64,000 bases of DNA, taken from contig NC_006370.1 of the NCBI RefSeq assembly GCF_000196255.1, positions 1,932,887 to 1,996,886 of the forward strand. Reading direction: 5' to 3'. Made by a program: the position numbers and the translations under genes. This DNA comes from Photobacterium profundum SS9 (GTDB lineage Bacteria > Pseudomonadota > Gammaproteobacteria > Enterobacterales > Vibrionaceae). Under the pieces are notes generated by a model. It did no database searches. It had not been told where the DNA came from and was given only the letters and a program-made list of their open reading frames with translations. Positions 1 through 8,175 of the stretch are shown here, piece after piece; the first letter of the stretch is position 1, and each line of letters starts with the position of its first letter.

Positions 1-390
1 GCCAGAGTCAGCTCTTGCGACAACGGTAAAAGGTTCAGCATGAAGAGAAAATACGGAACGTAATGACTTAAAAGGGCCTTTTTCTTCAAATAGGCTTGTG
101 CCGTTATACGCATGATATTGCCAATCTGATTGCGCGATGGCTAAATCAAGTTCACCTGCTCGAATAGTATTGATGTTATAGATAGAGCCCCCCGTACTTT
201 CGACAGAGCAGCGTATACCGTGGGTTTTACGGTCTTTATTCACCAAGCGACAGATTGCACCGCCCGTTGGGTAATACACGCCTGTAACGCCGCCTGTACC
301 AATAGTAATGAACTGTTCTGCATGCGCGGTAAGCGATACAACTAATGAAATAAAACCAACTAGAACTGAGCTAAGAGATATACGTTTCAT
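1..390 (-). CDS. TAXI-family TRAP transporter solute-binding protein, N-terminal part
   Basis: The gene runs off the left edge, so only about 130 N-terminal residues are visible. The ATG lies at 388-390. The product opens with a signal peptide ([13 protein letters not shown]... ending near AHA-EQ), followed by the TAXI-type opening [20 protein letters not shown] and then CSVESTGGS and [11 protein letters not shown]. These segments are typical of periplasmic receptors of the TAXI branch of TRAP transporters, which bind small carboxylates such as glutamate or 2-oxoglutarate and deliver them to a DctM-type permease. The substrate cannot be read from the sequence. The permease gene would be expected beyond the window edge. 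Confidence 0.88.
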   Translation of the reverse strand, partial: MKRISLSSVLVGFISLVVSLTAHAEQFITIGTGGVTGVYYPTGGAICRLVNKDRKTHGIRCSVESTGGSIYNINTIRAGELDLAIAQSDWQYHAYNGTSLFEEKGPFKSLRSVFSLHAEPFTVVARADSG

Positions 391-615
391 TCTCTTTTCC
401 TTGAATCAAAATGTGTAGAAAAGCATTTCACTGCAATATTGTGAATGTGGATGTAAAAATGTGTTCTGAACAGTATAGACAGTACTGTTTAATTCGATGT
501 GTCACTGATGAGGCGTTATAGCAGTAAAGACGAGAGAAAGTAGAATAGTGAAACGGAGGTAGTTTGGTAAAGCAGAATGATTATTGCCGTTTGGGTATAA
601 AAGGCAAGATCGAAC

Positions 616-676
616 AACGCCACTGTTATTCTTTCCGTATTCAATAATAAAATACAAAAAGTATGACAGTGGCGTT
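616..676. repeat. Long-armed inverted repeat upstream of the TAXI gene
   Basis: AACGCCACTGT at 616-626 is matched by its exact reverse complement ACAGTGGCGTT at 666-676. A shorter GTATT/AATAC pair lies in the loop. It falls in the 391-728 gap, between the start of the TAXI gene and the end of the DMT exporter, both on the minus strand. No U-tract follows the stem on the minus strand. It may be a transcript end for the exporter or a small palindromic repeat. The rest of the gap shows only AT-rich DNA and short TTAGCTATA-type tandem units at about 701-735. Confidence 0.5.
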
Positions 677-728
677 AAGTGTTTTAGCTTAGAAATTCCT
701 ATTTAGCTATTTAGCTATATTAGCTATA

Positions 729-1625
729 TTAGCCATTTAACAATTTAGTTACTTTTTTACGGTTTTCCCAATGCGTAATAAAGGCAACAGACGCGACAAT
801 AATGGCCGCCCCTAACCATAAACGACCGGGAGGTGCCCAACCGAATACAACCCAGCCAGCTAAAACGTTAAGAGGCAATTTGGCATGATCAAAAGGCTGA
901 ACAAAAGAGGCATCAGCAGCAGCATAAGACTTCGCGATTGCCCACTGTGCCAATGCCGTTAACAAACCAGCAGCCGCGAGTAATATCCAAGTCATGTTTT
1001 GATCGGGAACGGTGAATGTTGGCAATGCCAAAAACAGATTAAATGGGGTGATCAAAATTAAAAGATAAACCACCATCGTAGTCGGTGAATCATAAACCGA
1101 TAACTTCTTAACCATGAGTGAATAGCTTGCCCAAAAGAAAGCGGCACCTATCGGTAATAGCGACGCCCAGTTAAAGGAATCTCCCCAAGGTTCTAGAATA
1201 ATCATTGCGCCAATAAAGCCTGCTAATGTTGCCACCCAGCGCGCCGTACCGACTTTTTCTTTTAGGAATAAACCTGAGCCAATCGTGGCAAATAAAGGGG
1301 ATGTCATCAATAACGCGATACCTTGCCAAATAGGCACAGGATAAGCGAGTGCCCACAGCCACAACTGAATACCTATAACGGATAGGAAAACCCGAAAGCA
1401 ATGTTGTTTGAAATGCTCGGTACGTAAAGCGTGTCGTAACCCCAAATTTTTTAACCAAGGAAGCATTGCAATCAAAGCAATAAAATATTGGATAAAACCG
1501 ACAGTCGTCGAGGGTAAATGAAGTTTAACGCTTAAGTACTGTGCCAAGCTATTTACAAGTGCAAATGCTAAGCCAGCAGTTAGCATCCAGCTCGCACCTT
1601 GAATTGGATTGTGTTTGTGAGACAT
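729..1625 (-). CDS. DMT-superfamily (EamA) inner-membrane transporter
   Basis: This 298-residue protein is hydrophobic throughout, with about ten predicted membrane helices arranged as two EamA repeats. The second half opens near residue 150 with WASLLPIGAAFFWASYSLMV. The length and pattern match drug/metabolite transporters that export amino acids or other small metabolites. The substrate is not evident. The basic C-terminal tail (HWENRKKVTKLLNG) should be cytoplasmic. The gene stands alone between the TAXI gene and cdd, and the ATG at 1625 is the only sensible start. Confidence 0.85.
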   Translation of the reverse strand: MSHKHNPIQGASWMLTAGLAFALVNSLAQYLSVKLHLPSTTVGFIQYFIALIAMLPWLKNLGLRHALRTEHFKQHCFRVFLSVIGIQLWLWALAYPVPIWQGIALLMTSPLFATIGSGLFLKEKVGTARWVATLAGFIGAMIILEPWGDSFNWASLLPIGAAFFWASYSLMVKKLSVYDSPTTMVVYLLILITPFNLFLALPTFTVPDQNMTWILLAAAGLLTALAQWAIAKSYAAADASFVQPFDHAKLPLNVLAGWVVFGWAPPGRLWLGAAIIVASVAFITHWENRKKVTKLLNG

Positions 1626-1717
1626 GGAATGAGACTAATAAGAATAATGAAGTCGGATAATACTCCGAACTTATTATGATTGGTACAGTAGCGAGCTGAT
1701 TGGTTCTGATTCTAAAC

Positions 1718-1740
1718 GAAAAAAACCGCTAAAAGCGGCT
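1718..1740 (-). terminator. Rho-independent terminator of cdd
   Basis: On the minus strand the sequence reads GCCGCT-TTT-AGCGG and runs straight into seven T residues. It lies about 55 bases after the cdd stop codon and before the DMT exporter, so it should end the cdd transcript. Confidence 0.8.
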
Positions 1741-1794
1741 TCTTCGTTGTGCTTACAATGAACGCTACCCAACAGATGCTGGTGTGTAGAGATA

Positions 1795-2682
1795 TTATGC
1801 CGCTACATAAGTAAGGGGAATATCAGGGTTCAATGCTTCAAGTGTTGTTTGCGTATCTGAAAGATGGCTAATGGTGCTGTCTGCTTTTTCAACTAATGCT
1901 GCTTCTGCAATCTCAGTTAACGCATAACCCGCCATATTCATATTAACCAAGGCAACTTGTAATGGCGGAAGGCTAGGATTGAAGGCTGCATTTTCAGCAT
2001 ACTTACCAGTGAACACTTTACCGTCAGTCGCTTTCAATGCAACACCGCTGTAATTTTTGGTGTAAGGAGCATGTGAACCATTCGCCGCTTTACAAGCTAT
2101 GGCAACAAACTCGTCTGTTTCTTTAATCGTCATACCGTGGTCAATTTTACCTAGCAGTGCATCGGTAATATTCAGATCAGCAGGGCCAAACGATTCAGGT
2201 AAATACTGTTGTAAGGTTTGTTCTTCACGCTCGGGTAATTGAACAATTAACGTCTTCGCCGTTGTAAGCTCGTTCATGAACTGACGACAGTGGCCACATG
2301 GGCTGTAGTTAATTGTAATATCAGTAATGCCCGTTTCGCCTTTTATCCACGCATGGCTAATTGCAGATTGTTCAGCATGAATAGTTTGAGAAAGTGATGC
2401 GCCGACAAATTCCATGTTTGCACCGAAATACAAACGACCAGATTCACCACGAACAATGGCACCGACAAAGAATTTAGAAATAGGAGCAACGGAGTAAGCA
2501 GCAGCGATAGGAAGAAGGGCAACGCGTAATTCACTGTCTGTCATGTGGGTTGTTGAAAGCAGTGTGGTGAATTGTTCGGGACTTAGTGTTGCATCAAAAT
2601 TAGCATCTTCAAATATAGGCTTTACCGCTGATGCAAGATCAGAGGGTAAGGAACCTAAAGCATCCATGATCTTAGCATGCAT
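1795..2682 (-). CDS. cdd: Cytidine deaminase
   Basis: This enzyme deaminates cytidine and deoxycytidine to uridine and deoxyuridine in pyrimidine salvage. The 295-residue length matches the two-domain enterobacterial type. Zinc-site residues are visible: His102-Ala-Glu104 (HAEQSA), which supplies one ligand and the catalytic glutamate, and Pro128-Cys-Gly-His-Cys132 (PCGHCRQ), with two cysteine ligands. The C-terminal half is the degenerate second domain. The gene follows yohJ-yohK in the same direction, the order seen in Escherichia coli. Its upstream region carries two CRP-type sites, so catabolite and possibly CytR control is likely. Confidence 0.95.
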   Translation of the reverse strand: MHAKIMDALGSLPSDLASAVKPIFEDANFDATLSPEQFTTLLSTTHMTDSELRVALLPIAAAYSVAPISKFFVGAIVRGESGRLYFGANMEFVGASLSQTIHAEQSAISHAWIKGETGITDITINYSPCGHCRQFMNELTTAKTLIVQLPEREEQTLQQYLPESFGPADLNITDALLGKIDHGMTIKETDEFVAIACKAANGSHAPYTKNYSGVALKATDGKVFTGKYAENAAFNPSLPPLQVALVNMNMAGYALTEIAEAALVEKADSTISHLSDTQTTLEALNPDIPLTYVAA

Positions 2683-2741
2683 GAGGTGTTACTCCGTTTA
2701 GTTGATGGAGAAACATTGTAGGCGAGCAATTTTAAATTCTG

Positions 2742-2757
2742 TGTGATCTCGATCACA
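2742..2757. promoter_or_regulatory. CRP site, proximal, upstream of cdd
   Basis: TGTGA-N6-TCACA is a perfect match to both half-sites of the CRP consensus. It is centred about 67 bases upstream of the cdd ATG, in the 2683-2893 gap. This is the position expected for an activator site of cdd. Confidence 0.8.
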
Positions 2758-2790
2758 ACGTAGTAAGTCTTGTTTCACTCCATACATTAA

Positions 2791-2806
2791 TGCGAGTGGC
2801 GTCACA
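2791..2806. promoter_or_regulatory. CRP site, distal, upstream of cdd
   Basis: TGCGA-N6-TCACA differs from the CRP consensus at one half-site base. Its centre is 49 bases from that of the proximal site. Tandem CRP sites about five helical turns apart, with CytR binding between them, are the known design of the Escherichia coli cdd and deoP2 promoters. CytR involvement here is an inference from that spacing. Confidence 0.65.
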
Positions 2807-2893
2807 CGTATTTTTAAAATCACACAACCATTTATCAACGACTTAAAAATGTACACGATTGCATGCACCTTGCAGCTTTTTACCTATTATTTT

Positions 2894-3577
2894 TCAATAA
2901 CCAAACATCATCAAAATGATTGGGTAGACAATTGGTGCCAATATCGAGGTAAAAATACCGCAAATAACCAAGGCTAATGAACTGAATGCGCCTTCTTGAT
3001 GGTTTTCTTCCGCCGCTTTCGCCGTACCCAATGCGTGAGAAACCGTGCCCATTGTTAACCCTTTCGCAATGGGAGCATGTATGCCAAATAGCTTAAATAA
3101 TGGATACCCAAATACAGCACCAAATAGCCCCGCAATAATCACCATAATGGCAGCAATCGCAGGTACACCACCAATTTGATCAGCCACTGCCATTGCAATA
3201 GGTGTTGTAACCGATTTAGGTAAAATACTGGCAGTTAATTCAGGTGAAGCCCCCATTGATAGGGCAATACTTGCGCCCACAATCATCGAAAGAAGACTAC
3301 CCACTAAACAGGCAGATAAAATGACTTTCCACTTTTGGCGTATTTGCGACAGCTGTTCGTAAAGCGGAAACGCCAACGCAACAACAGCAGGTTCTAGCAA
3401 ATAATTCAGCCACTTATTTTGTGCCATATATTCTGTATAGGGCACATTCAGCCACAACAGCAAAGGAATAATAATGACAAGGCAAATAAGCAGTGGGTTC
3501 ACAATAGGGTGTTGTAATCGTTTAGATATAAGACGCGCCAGATAAAAAACGATCAGAGTAGTAATAAGCCAGATCAT
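2894..3577 (-). CDS. yohK: LrgB/CidB-family membrane protein
   Basis: This 227-residue integral membrane protein has the LrgB signature region near ILPKSVTTPIAMAVADQIGG and a later TMGTVSHALGTAKAAEE motif typical of the family. LrgB/CidB proteins work with a small LrgA/CidA partner. They were first proposed as holin/antiholin-like regulators of autolysis, and some members transport pyruvate or glycolate. The ATG overlaps the yohJ stop by one base (TAATG), which indicates translational coupling. The position just before cdd matches the Escherichia coli yohJ-yohK-cdd order. Confidence 0.88.
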   Translation of the reverse strand: MIWLITTLIVFYLARLISKRLQHPIVNPLLICLVIIIPLLLWLNVPYTEYMAQNKWLNYLLEPAVVALAFPLYEQLSQIRQKWKVILSACLVGSLLSMIVGASIALSMGASPELTASILPKSVTTPIAMAVADQIGGVPAIAAIMVIIAGLFGAVFGYPLFKLFGIHAPIAKGLTMGTVSHALGTAKAAEENHQEGAFSSLALVICGIFTSILAPIVYPIILMMFGY

Positions 3578-3915
3578 TATTTTTCCTTATGGTGCGTAGC
3601 AACACCAATGACAATTAATACAACCAAGCTACTGCCTAACGTACTAAGTAAAATAGGAAGGGTATTCGTACTGATGAGATCGAGATAATCCATAAGCCCA
3701 ACACCAACAGGCACGAATAATAGCGCCATGTGACGAATAAGCAGGTGGCAACCATCTTTTGCCCAATACGAGGGAATTAGCCCCATAGAAAGTACGGCGA
3801 AAAGAATAAGCATGCCGATAATACTGCCGGGAATAGCGACTCCCGTTAACGCTTGAATGCCTTTACCGAGAAAAAGGCAAGCAAAGATGATCGCGAATGA
3901 GCGAATGTATTTCAT
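3577..3915 (-). CDS. yohJ: LrgA/CidA-family membrane protein
   Basis: This small hydrophobic protein of about 112 residues has four predicted membrane helices and the CidA/LrgA pattern (FACLFLGKGIQALTGVAIPGSIIGMLILF, quoted in part). The open frame extends upstream to 3978. I chose the ATG at 3913-3915 because a GAAGGG ribosome-binding site precedes it by about seven bases and because a CRP-like site sits inside the longer version. It is the partner of the downstream LrgB-type protein, with which it probably forms one membrane complex. Confidence 0.85.
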   Translation of the reverse strand: MKYIRSFAIIFACLFLGKGIQALTGVAIPGSIIGMLILFAVLSMGLIPSYWAKDGCHLLIRHMALLFVPVGVGLMDYLDLISTNTLPILLSTLGSSLVVLIVIGVATHHKEK

Positions 3916-3961
3916 AAACCCTTCAAATACGTCAAATAACGTATTTATCATACAATTAATT

Positions 3962-3977
3962 TGTGATCTACGCCACA
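3962..3977. promoter_or_regulatory. CRP-like site upstream of yohJ
   Basis: TGTGA-N6-CCACA has one mismatch to the CRP consensus. It lies about 47-62 bases upstream of the chosen yohJ start, a plausible activator position. This would put yohJ, yohK and cdd under a shared catabolite signal. Confidence 0.5.
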
Positions 3978-4058
3978 TTTAATGCCATGATTTACGCTTC
4001 AATTATGTCGTATTCTTCAGTGATCATGTTGGCTCTCATCAGAGCCTAATAGAAATGG

Positions 4059-4589
4059 TTATAGCTTATATGCGAAGTATAATACGATGCTTGCAATCGC
4101 TATCATAAGTACAGACACTTTATGAAAAATACTATTTTTAACAATATCTTCCGTTGTAGATATCGGTGTTTCTTCTGTGTGGGAAGTAGGGGCAACGTCT
4201 TGCTTCGGCTCTTTAAATGTATGAAATAGACGACATGTTTTTTCAGGAAGGGGGACACGAAAACCGTATTTAGGCACAACCTGAATAGGAATTGCCATCG
4301 CATTATTGTGTGTTAGCTTTTTATTAAGCGAAATAAAGAGTGAGTTTAAATCAAACTGGTCGTGTGTATTTTCTGTATCAGGCCCCAATTGTACGAATGT
4401 TTTATCAAATAAGGTTTGAGACGTGATGACCTCACCAGAGAAATAACATAAGACTTCTAACAAGCGCGACTCATGCAGTGTGAGACGGGTTTCGGTTTCA
4501 TCATGCCATACCAATAAATTGAGATCTGGTTCGAAATCAACATCATGAAAACGGTAACAGCGGGTTAGGGCTTTCGTTGTCATAGTCAT
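4059..4589 (-). CDS. Short ToxR-like membrane-anchored winged-helix regulator
   Basis: Residues about 10-115 form an OmpR/ToxR-type winged helix, including LTLHESRLLEVLCYFSGEVITS and the wing end PKYGFRVPLP. A linker of about 35 residues follows, then a single membrane helix at the very C-terminus (VSVLMIAIASIVLYFAYKL). There is almost no periplasmic domain, unlike ToxR or TcpP, so any sensing must come from a partner or the membrane itself. The targets are unknown. It has no operon partner. A GTG start three bases upstream of the chosen ATG is also possible, and no clear ribosome-binding site distinguishes them. Confidence 0.75.
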   Translation of the reverse strand: MTMTTKALTRCYRFHDVDFEPDLNLLVWHDETETRLTLHESRLLEVLCYFSGEVITSQTLFDKTFVQLGPDTENTHDQFDLNSLFISLNKKLTHNNAMAIPIQVVPKYGFRVPLPEKTCRLFHTFKEPKQDVAPTSHTEETPISTTEDIVKNSIFHKVSVLMIAIASIVLYFAYKL

Positions 4590-4760
4590 CACTTATTAAG
4601 GTTAAAATGGAATGCGATAAAACGGTGTCTACCACAGCATTGACGCGACGATGTTATTGAGTGATTTGGATTAAATCTGCTAGGTGTAAACGCTTTTCCT
4701 CTGCTTAAGTGTTGTTGCTATTTGAATGAAGTTCAAACTTAGCAAGCAAGATATTGTCTC

Positions 4761-4797
4761 AAAAAAAAGCCCATTAACCGTAAAGGCTAATAGGCTT
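4761..4797 (-). terminator. Rho-independent terminator of sbcB
   Basis: Read on the minus strand, AAGCCTATTAG pairs with TTAATGGGCTT across a short loop and is followed by a run of eight T residues. It sits about 90 bases beyond the sbcB stop codon. Confidence 0.75.
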
Positions 4798-4882
4798 ATT
4801 CTATTTGAGAAGATAATCGTTCATATTTCAGTAACTAATATGAACCTCAATCTTTCTGCGTAACAAAAGAAAATTGACTTAT

Positions 4883-6307
4883 TTAGCTAACACTGTTGTT
4901 GATGTAGTCATACAGTGCTTTCAGTATTTTCATTTTATGTTCATTTGATTGGTTTTCTGTCGCCACGGCTTCAAAATTTTCCATATATGCAGGTAAATTA
5001 TCTTGAAAGAAGTCTTGGCAGTGGTGTTTCCATTTTTGCTGTTCTTCGTAATTCAATGTCATCGGAAAATTACGCGCACGGTAGCGGAATAACAGCGGCT
5101 TAATGCGCTTATCTTCAACGTTAAGCTTAATTTCTGCCAGTGCTTCAGGTGTCGATTCGCGAATAATATCGATAGAAGAGCGATCCGAAGTAGAGAAGAA
5201 ACCATCATATAGCATCGAATCGACATCGGTATTTTCTTTGTATTCACGCTGAACCGCAAAAATAGCCACCAGTTTTTCTCGTACTTCTGGGTGCTCTTTT
5301 AGAATTTGCAGATTCTTTAAACATTGGGCGCGATCAATACCAATACGATCGGCATCTTCTGCTTTTAATGTTTTCGCTGGCGCAAGAACAGGGCATTTAT
5401 TCAAGTGAACCAATTTTACCGGTATCGGTAATTCGTCTGGTTTCAGCTCACTGCGCTTGGTGTACATACGTTCACGTATCTGATCTGCATCGAGCTCGAT
5501 CAAAGGCGTAGGATCTTGCGCAAGGTTAACCGTAATAACGGCATTCTTGTTATCAGGATGCCATGCCATAGGCACTATCCAGCTTGTATTGCCACACCCC
5601 ACGCCAAACATGCCAGAAACATGCACTAAAGGCGTTAAGTTCACAATATCAATTAACTCTTGCAGCTTACGCTTATGGCGTAAATCAAACAGGTAGTTAA
5701 ATAACTTTGGCTGATTCGTTTTTAATATTTTAGCTAATTCAATGGTTGCATACACATCTGCCATTGCATCGTGTGCGTTCGCATGTTCAATGCCATTCGC
5801 AACAGACAAGTGTTCTAGCTTAAAGCTTGGCAAACCTTCATCATTATTGGGCCAGTTAACCCCTTCAGGACGAAGGGCATAACAGGTACGCATAATATCA
5901 AGCAAATCCCAACGTGAATTACCATTTTGCCAGCCCCACGCGTATGGGTCATAGAAATTACGGTAAAGGGTATAGCGTGTTACTTCATCATCAAAGCGCA
6001 CATTGTTATAACCAATAACACAGGTATTCGGTTTAGATAACTCGGCATGAATTTGGGCGATAAATTCAGGTTCAGGTAACCCTTTTTCTTGCGCTTCTTG
6101 CGGCGTGATACCGGTTATTAAACAGGCTTCTGGTGACGGTAAGTAGTCAACAGGTGGCTTACAGTAAATTACCAGTGGCTTACCGATAATGTTGAAATCC
6201 ATATCTGTACGAACACCTGCAAATTGACATGCGCGATCGGTAGCTGGTGTTGCCCCGAAGGTTTCATAATCAATCCAATAGAGTGTTGGCTCGTTTGTCT
6301 TCTTCAT
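4883..6307 (-). CDS. sbcB: Exodeoxyribonuclease I
   Basis: This enzyme degrades single-stranded DNA 3' to 5' and acts in recombination and mismatch repair together with SSB and RecJ. The 474-residue length is normal for the family. The DEDD exonuclease motif I is visible as WIDYETFG near residue 12. GYNNVRFDDEVTRY and the NAHDAMADVYATIELAKIL segment (motif III) follow. The C-terminal SH3-like and helical parts are complete. A terminator follows the gene. Upstream at 6373-6392 lies a strong LexA-type box that could act on this gene or on the divergent integrase. Confidence 0.96.
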   Translation of the reverse strand: MKKTNEPTLYWIDYETFGATPATDRACQFAGVRTDMDFNIIGKPLVIYCKPPVDYLPSPEACLITGITPQEAQEKGLPEPEFIAQIHAELSKPNTCVIGYNNVRFDDEVTRYTLYRNFYDPYAWGWQNGNSRWDLLDIMRTCYALRPEGVNWPNNDEGLPSFKLEHLSVANGIEHANAHDAMADVYATIELAKILKTNQPKLFNYLFDLRHKRKLQELIDIVNLTPLVHVSGMFGVGCGNTSWIVPMAWHPDNKNAVITVNLAQDPTPLIELDADQIRERMYTKRSELKPDELPIPVKLVHLNKCPVLAPAKTLKAEDADRIGIDRAQCLKNLQILKEHPEVREKLVAIFAVQREYKENTDVDSMLYDGFFSTSDRSSIDIIRESTPEALAEIKLNVEDKRIKPLLFRYRARNFPMTLNYEEQQKWKHHCQDFFQDNLPAYMENFEAVATENQSNEHKMKILKALYDYINNSVS

Positions 6308-6372
6308 AGTAGTTTCCAGAAGCCACTGAATTCGTATTAAGTGTTTGTTCTAACAATGGCTTTTAAATGCTA

Positions 6373-6392
6373 TACTGTACAAACATACAGTA
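6373..6392. promoter_or_regulatory. LexA (SOS) box between sbcB and the integrase
   Basis: The site reads TACTGT-N8-ACAGTA, the full CTGT-N8-ACAG SOS operator core with two extra matched bases on each side. It is 66 bases upstream of the sbcB ATG and 93 bases upstream of the integrase ATG. Either or both divergent genes could be repressed by LexA. Confidence 0.75.
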
Positions 6393-6428
6393 GTTAATTC
6401 CTGCGTATTCCAGCTTGGGATTTACACT

Positions 6429-6468
6429 TGTGTCCGAATCTGTGTCCAAAAAAATTCTTGATGTGTCC
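6429..6468 (+). repeat. Three direct TGTGTCC repeats before the integrase
   Basis: TGTGTCC occurs at 6429-6435, 6441-6447 and 6462-6468, just ahead of the integrase ATG at 6485. Clustered short direct repeats next to an integrase gene are what arm-type integrase or excisionase binding sites look like. That role is inferred and no attL/attR pair was identified. Confidence 0.4.
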
Positions 6469-6484
6469 AAATTAAGGAAGATTT

Positions 6485-7660
6485 ATGAGCTTGTTAGATC
6501 GAAGGTTAAGAATAATAAGTAAACTCAAAACCTATGATGGACCAGCCCAACTTAACGACGGAGATGGTTTGATTGCTCGTATCACACCCCGTGCAATTAT
6601 TACCTTTCAATACCGCTGTCGCTTTAATGGTAAACAACTAAGAATTCATATTGGTAAGTATCCCGCAACTTCCCTAAAAGAGGCAAGGCGAAAACATAAA
6701 ATCATGATGGAATTGAGGGAATCAGGAAGAAATCCCAAGATTGCGAATACTGGTGAGCAAGATTTCGTCACTTTAGACGATTGTGTTAACTATTGGCTAA
6801 AGCATTATGTCCCTAATCTAAAGAAGGGAACGCAAGAACTTTACCGCTCCTTTTCTAGAAACTACTTCCTCGGTACATTTCCCGCTAGAAACATAGAGAC
6901 CATACCCGCAAGAGAATGGATGCAATGGCTAGACAGTATTAGCGTCAATAAGCCCAAAACTGCCAACTCACTCTTCACCACGTTACGTGCCTGTCTTAAC
7001 TTCTGCAAAGGCAAATTCATTATAGAAAAAACTGATCTAGACCGCATTAAAAAACAGAATGTAGGTATTAAGCCTGAAATGGGTAGCCGCGTACCGTCCT
7101 GGTCTGAATTAACACAAATCTGGTTAGCTATTGAACGTAGCCGCGCCAGTACTTCTAATAAAACTCTTCACCAACTCACCATGTTATGGGGTAACCGGCT
7201 ATCAGAGCTACGTCTTGCTCGACGATCCCATTTCGACATGAAAGCTGGTATCTGGACGGTACCTAAAGAACTCAGCAAAACTAATAGACCTATCCGCCGT
7301 CCAATTCCCACTAAAGTACGAACCATTCTAGAACGTGTTATGGCAACCTATGAAGATGTCTTATTCCCTGGGCGTAACCTCGATAAGCCAATCAGCATTG
7401 CAGCGGCTAACCGGTATATAAGACGAATCCGCGATAGCTTGCCGTTAGAGTACTGGCGAACTCACGATTTCAGGCGTTCATTATCTACTGGGGCCTCTGA
7501 GCTTGGCGTAATGCCCCACGTTGTAGAGAAGATGTTAGGTCACGAATTAGGCGGAGTACTTGCCGTGTATAACAAGCATGATTGGTTAGGTGACCAGCTG
7601 GTGGCTTATGATTTGTATGCTGAAAATTTGATAGACTTCTTAGACACTAATGATAGATAA
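6485..7660 (+). CDS. Tyrosine-type site-specific integrase
   Basis: This 391-residue protein matches the P4/island integrase layout: an N-terminal DUF4102-like arm-binding domain (residues about 1-95), a SAM-like core-binding domain (about 100-190), and a catalytic domain. Catalytic features visible are the first Arg in GNRLSELRL, the HDFRRS box (His-x-x-Arg), LGHELGG, and the nucleophile Tyr in AVYNKHD. An AAGGAAG ribosome-binding site precedes the ATG. It lies at the boundary between core genes (sbcB) and about 19 kb of mobile DNA, so it probably inserted at least part of that island. Confidence 0.92.
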   Translation: MSLLDRRLRIISKLKTYDGPAQLNDGDGLIARITPRAIITFQYRCRFNGKQLRIHIGKYPATSLKEARRKHKIMMELRESGRNPKIANTGEQDFVTLDDCVNYWLKHYVPNLKKGTQELYRSFSRNYFLGTFPARNIETIPAREWMQWLDSISVNKPKTANSLFTTLRACLNFCKGKFIIEKTDLDRIKKQNVGIKPEMGSRVPSWSELTQIWLAIERSRASTSNKTLHQLTMLWGNRLSELRLARRSHFDMKAGIWTVPKELSKTNRPIRRPIPTKVRTILERVMATYEDVLFPGRNLDKPISIAAANRYIRRIRDSLPLEYWRTHDFRRSLSTGASELGVMPHVVEKMLGHELGGVLAVYNKHDWLGDQLVAYDLYAENLIDFLDTNDR

Positions 7661-7741
7661 CTTGTATAATTCCGATCTTTCATATGGAATTGCATGTTGT
7701 TTGTGTGATTAAGGAAAGAATGAAGAATTAGTCGCTCGCGA

Positions 7742-7764
7742 ATATACGAATTCAATTCGTATAT
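7742..7764. repeat. Perfect 11-1-11 palindrome between integrase and toxin-antitoxin genes
   Basis: ATATACGAATT is followed by one C and then the exact reverse complement. A partial echo (ATATACGA) follows at about 7782. With no U-tract it does not look like a terminator. It resembles an operator for a dimeric DNA-binding protein and could serve the integrase or the downstream antitoxin. Confidence 0.5.
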
Positions 7765-7893
7765 CTGCTTAAAAAGTGAAGATATACGATCTGACTTCGT
7801 TGAATAAAATGTTATAACTCAAAAGCCAGCATTGCTCATCTTTCCTTGTTGAACTATAATTGGTACAAAATTACGTACAATTAAGGATGTAAA

Positions 7894-8175
7894 ATGCGAC
7901 GTATACATTTAGACCAAGATATCCAACCTCTATCTGAGTTTCGGGCCGGTGTAGCTTCATTCATTCGCCAAATCAACGAGACTCGTCGACCATTAGTGAT
8001 CACCCAGCGTGGTAAGGGTGTTGCTGTTGTTCTTGATGTTGCTGAATACGAAGCGATGCAGGAAAAAATTGAGTTACTTGAAGAAATTCAAAGTGCGGAG
8101 TCCCAATTGGCTAGCGGTCTAGGTGTGTCTAATGAAGATGCTCGTTCTCAAGTTCTAGGTCGTATCAAAAGATGA
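7894..8175 (+). CDS. Phd/YefM-family antitoxin
   Basis: This 93-residue protein has the Phd/YefM fold signature in its N-terminal half: a short strand, then PLSEFRAGVASFIRQINETRRPLVITQRGKGVAVVLDVAEYEAM. The acidic and helical C-terminus would wrap the toxin. Its stop overlaps the toxin ATG by four bases (ATGA), the usual coupling in these operons. It should neutralise the toxin and repress its own promoter. The upstream GGTAC-N7-GTACA motif at about 7861-7878 is a candidate operator. The gene fits a stabilisation role for the island or cassette array. Confidence 0.9.
   Translation: MRRIHLDQDIQPLSEFRAGVASFIRQINETRRPLVITQRGKGVAVVLDVAEYEAMQEKIELLEEIQSAESQLASGLGVSNEDARSQVLGRIKR

Noticed and set aside
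1171-1458. Open frame of 95 codons on the minus strand within the DMT exporter
   Set aside because: It overlaps the exporter completely in another frame and shows no domain or ribosome-binding site.
4031-4046. GGCTCT-CATC-AGAGCC hairpin after the ToxR-like gene as a terminator
   Set aside because: No T run follows on the minus strand. It may help end the transcript but cannot be called with confidence.
6429-6468. CRISPR-like array from the TGTGTCC repeats
   Set aside because: The units are only seven bases with irregular spacing, and no cas genes are present.
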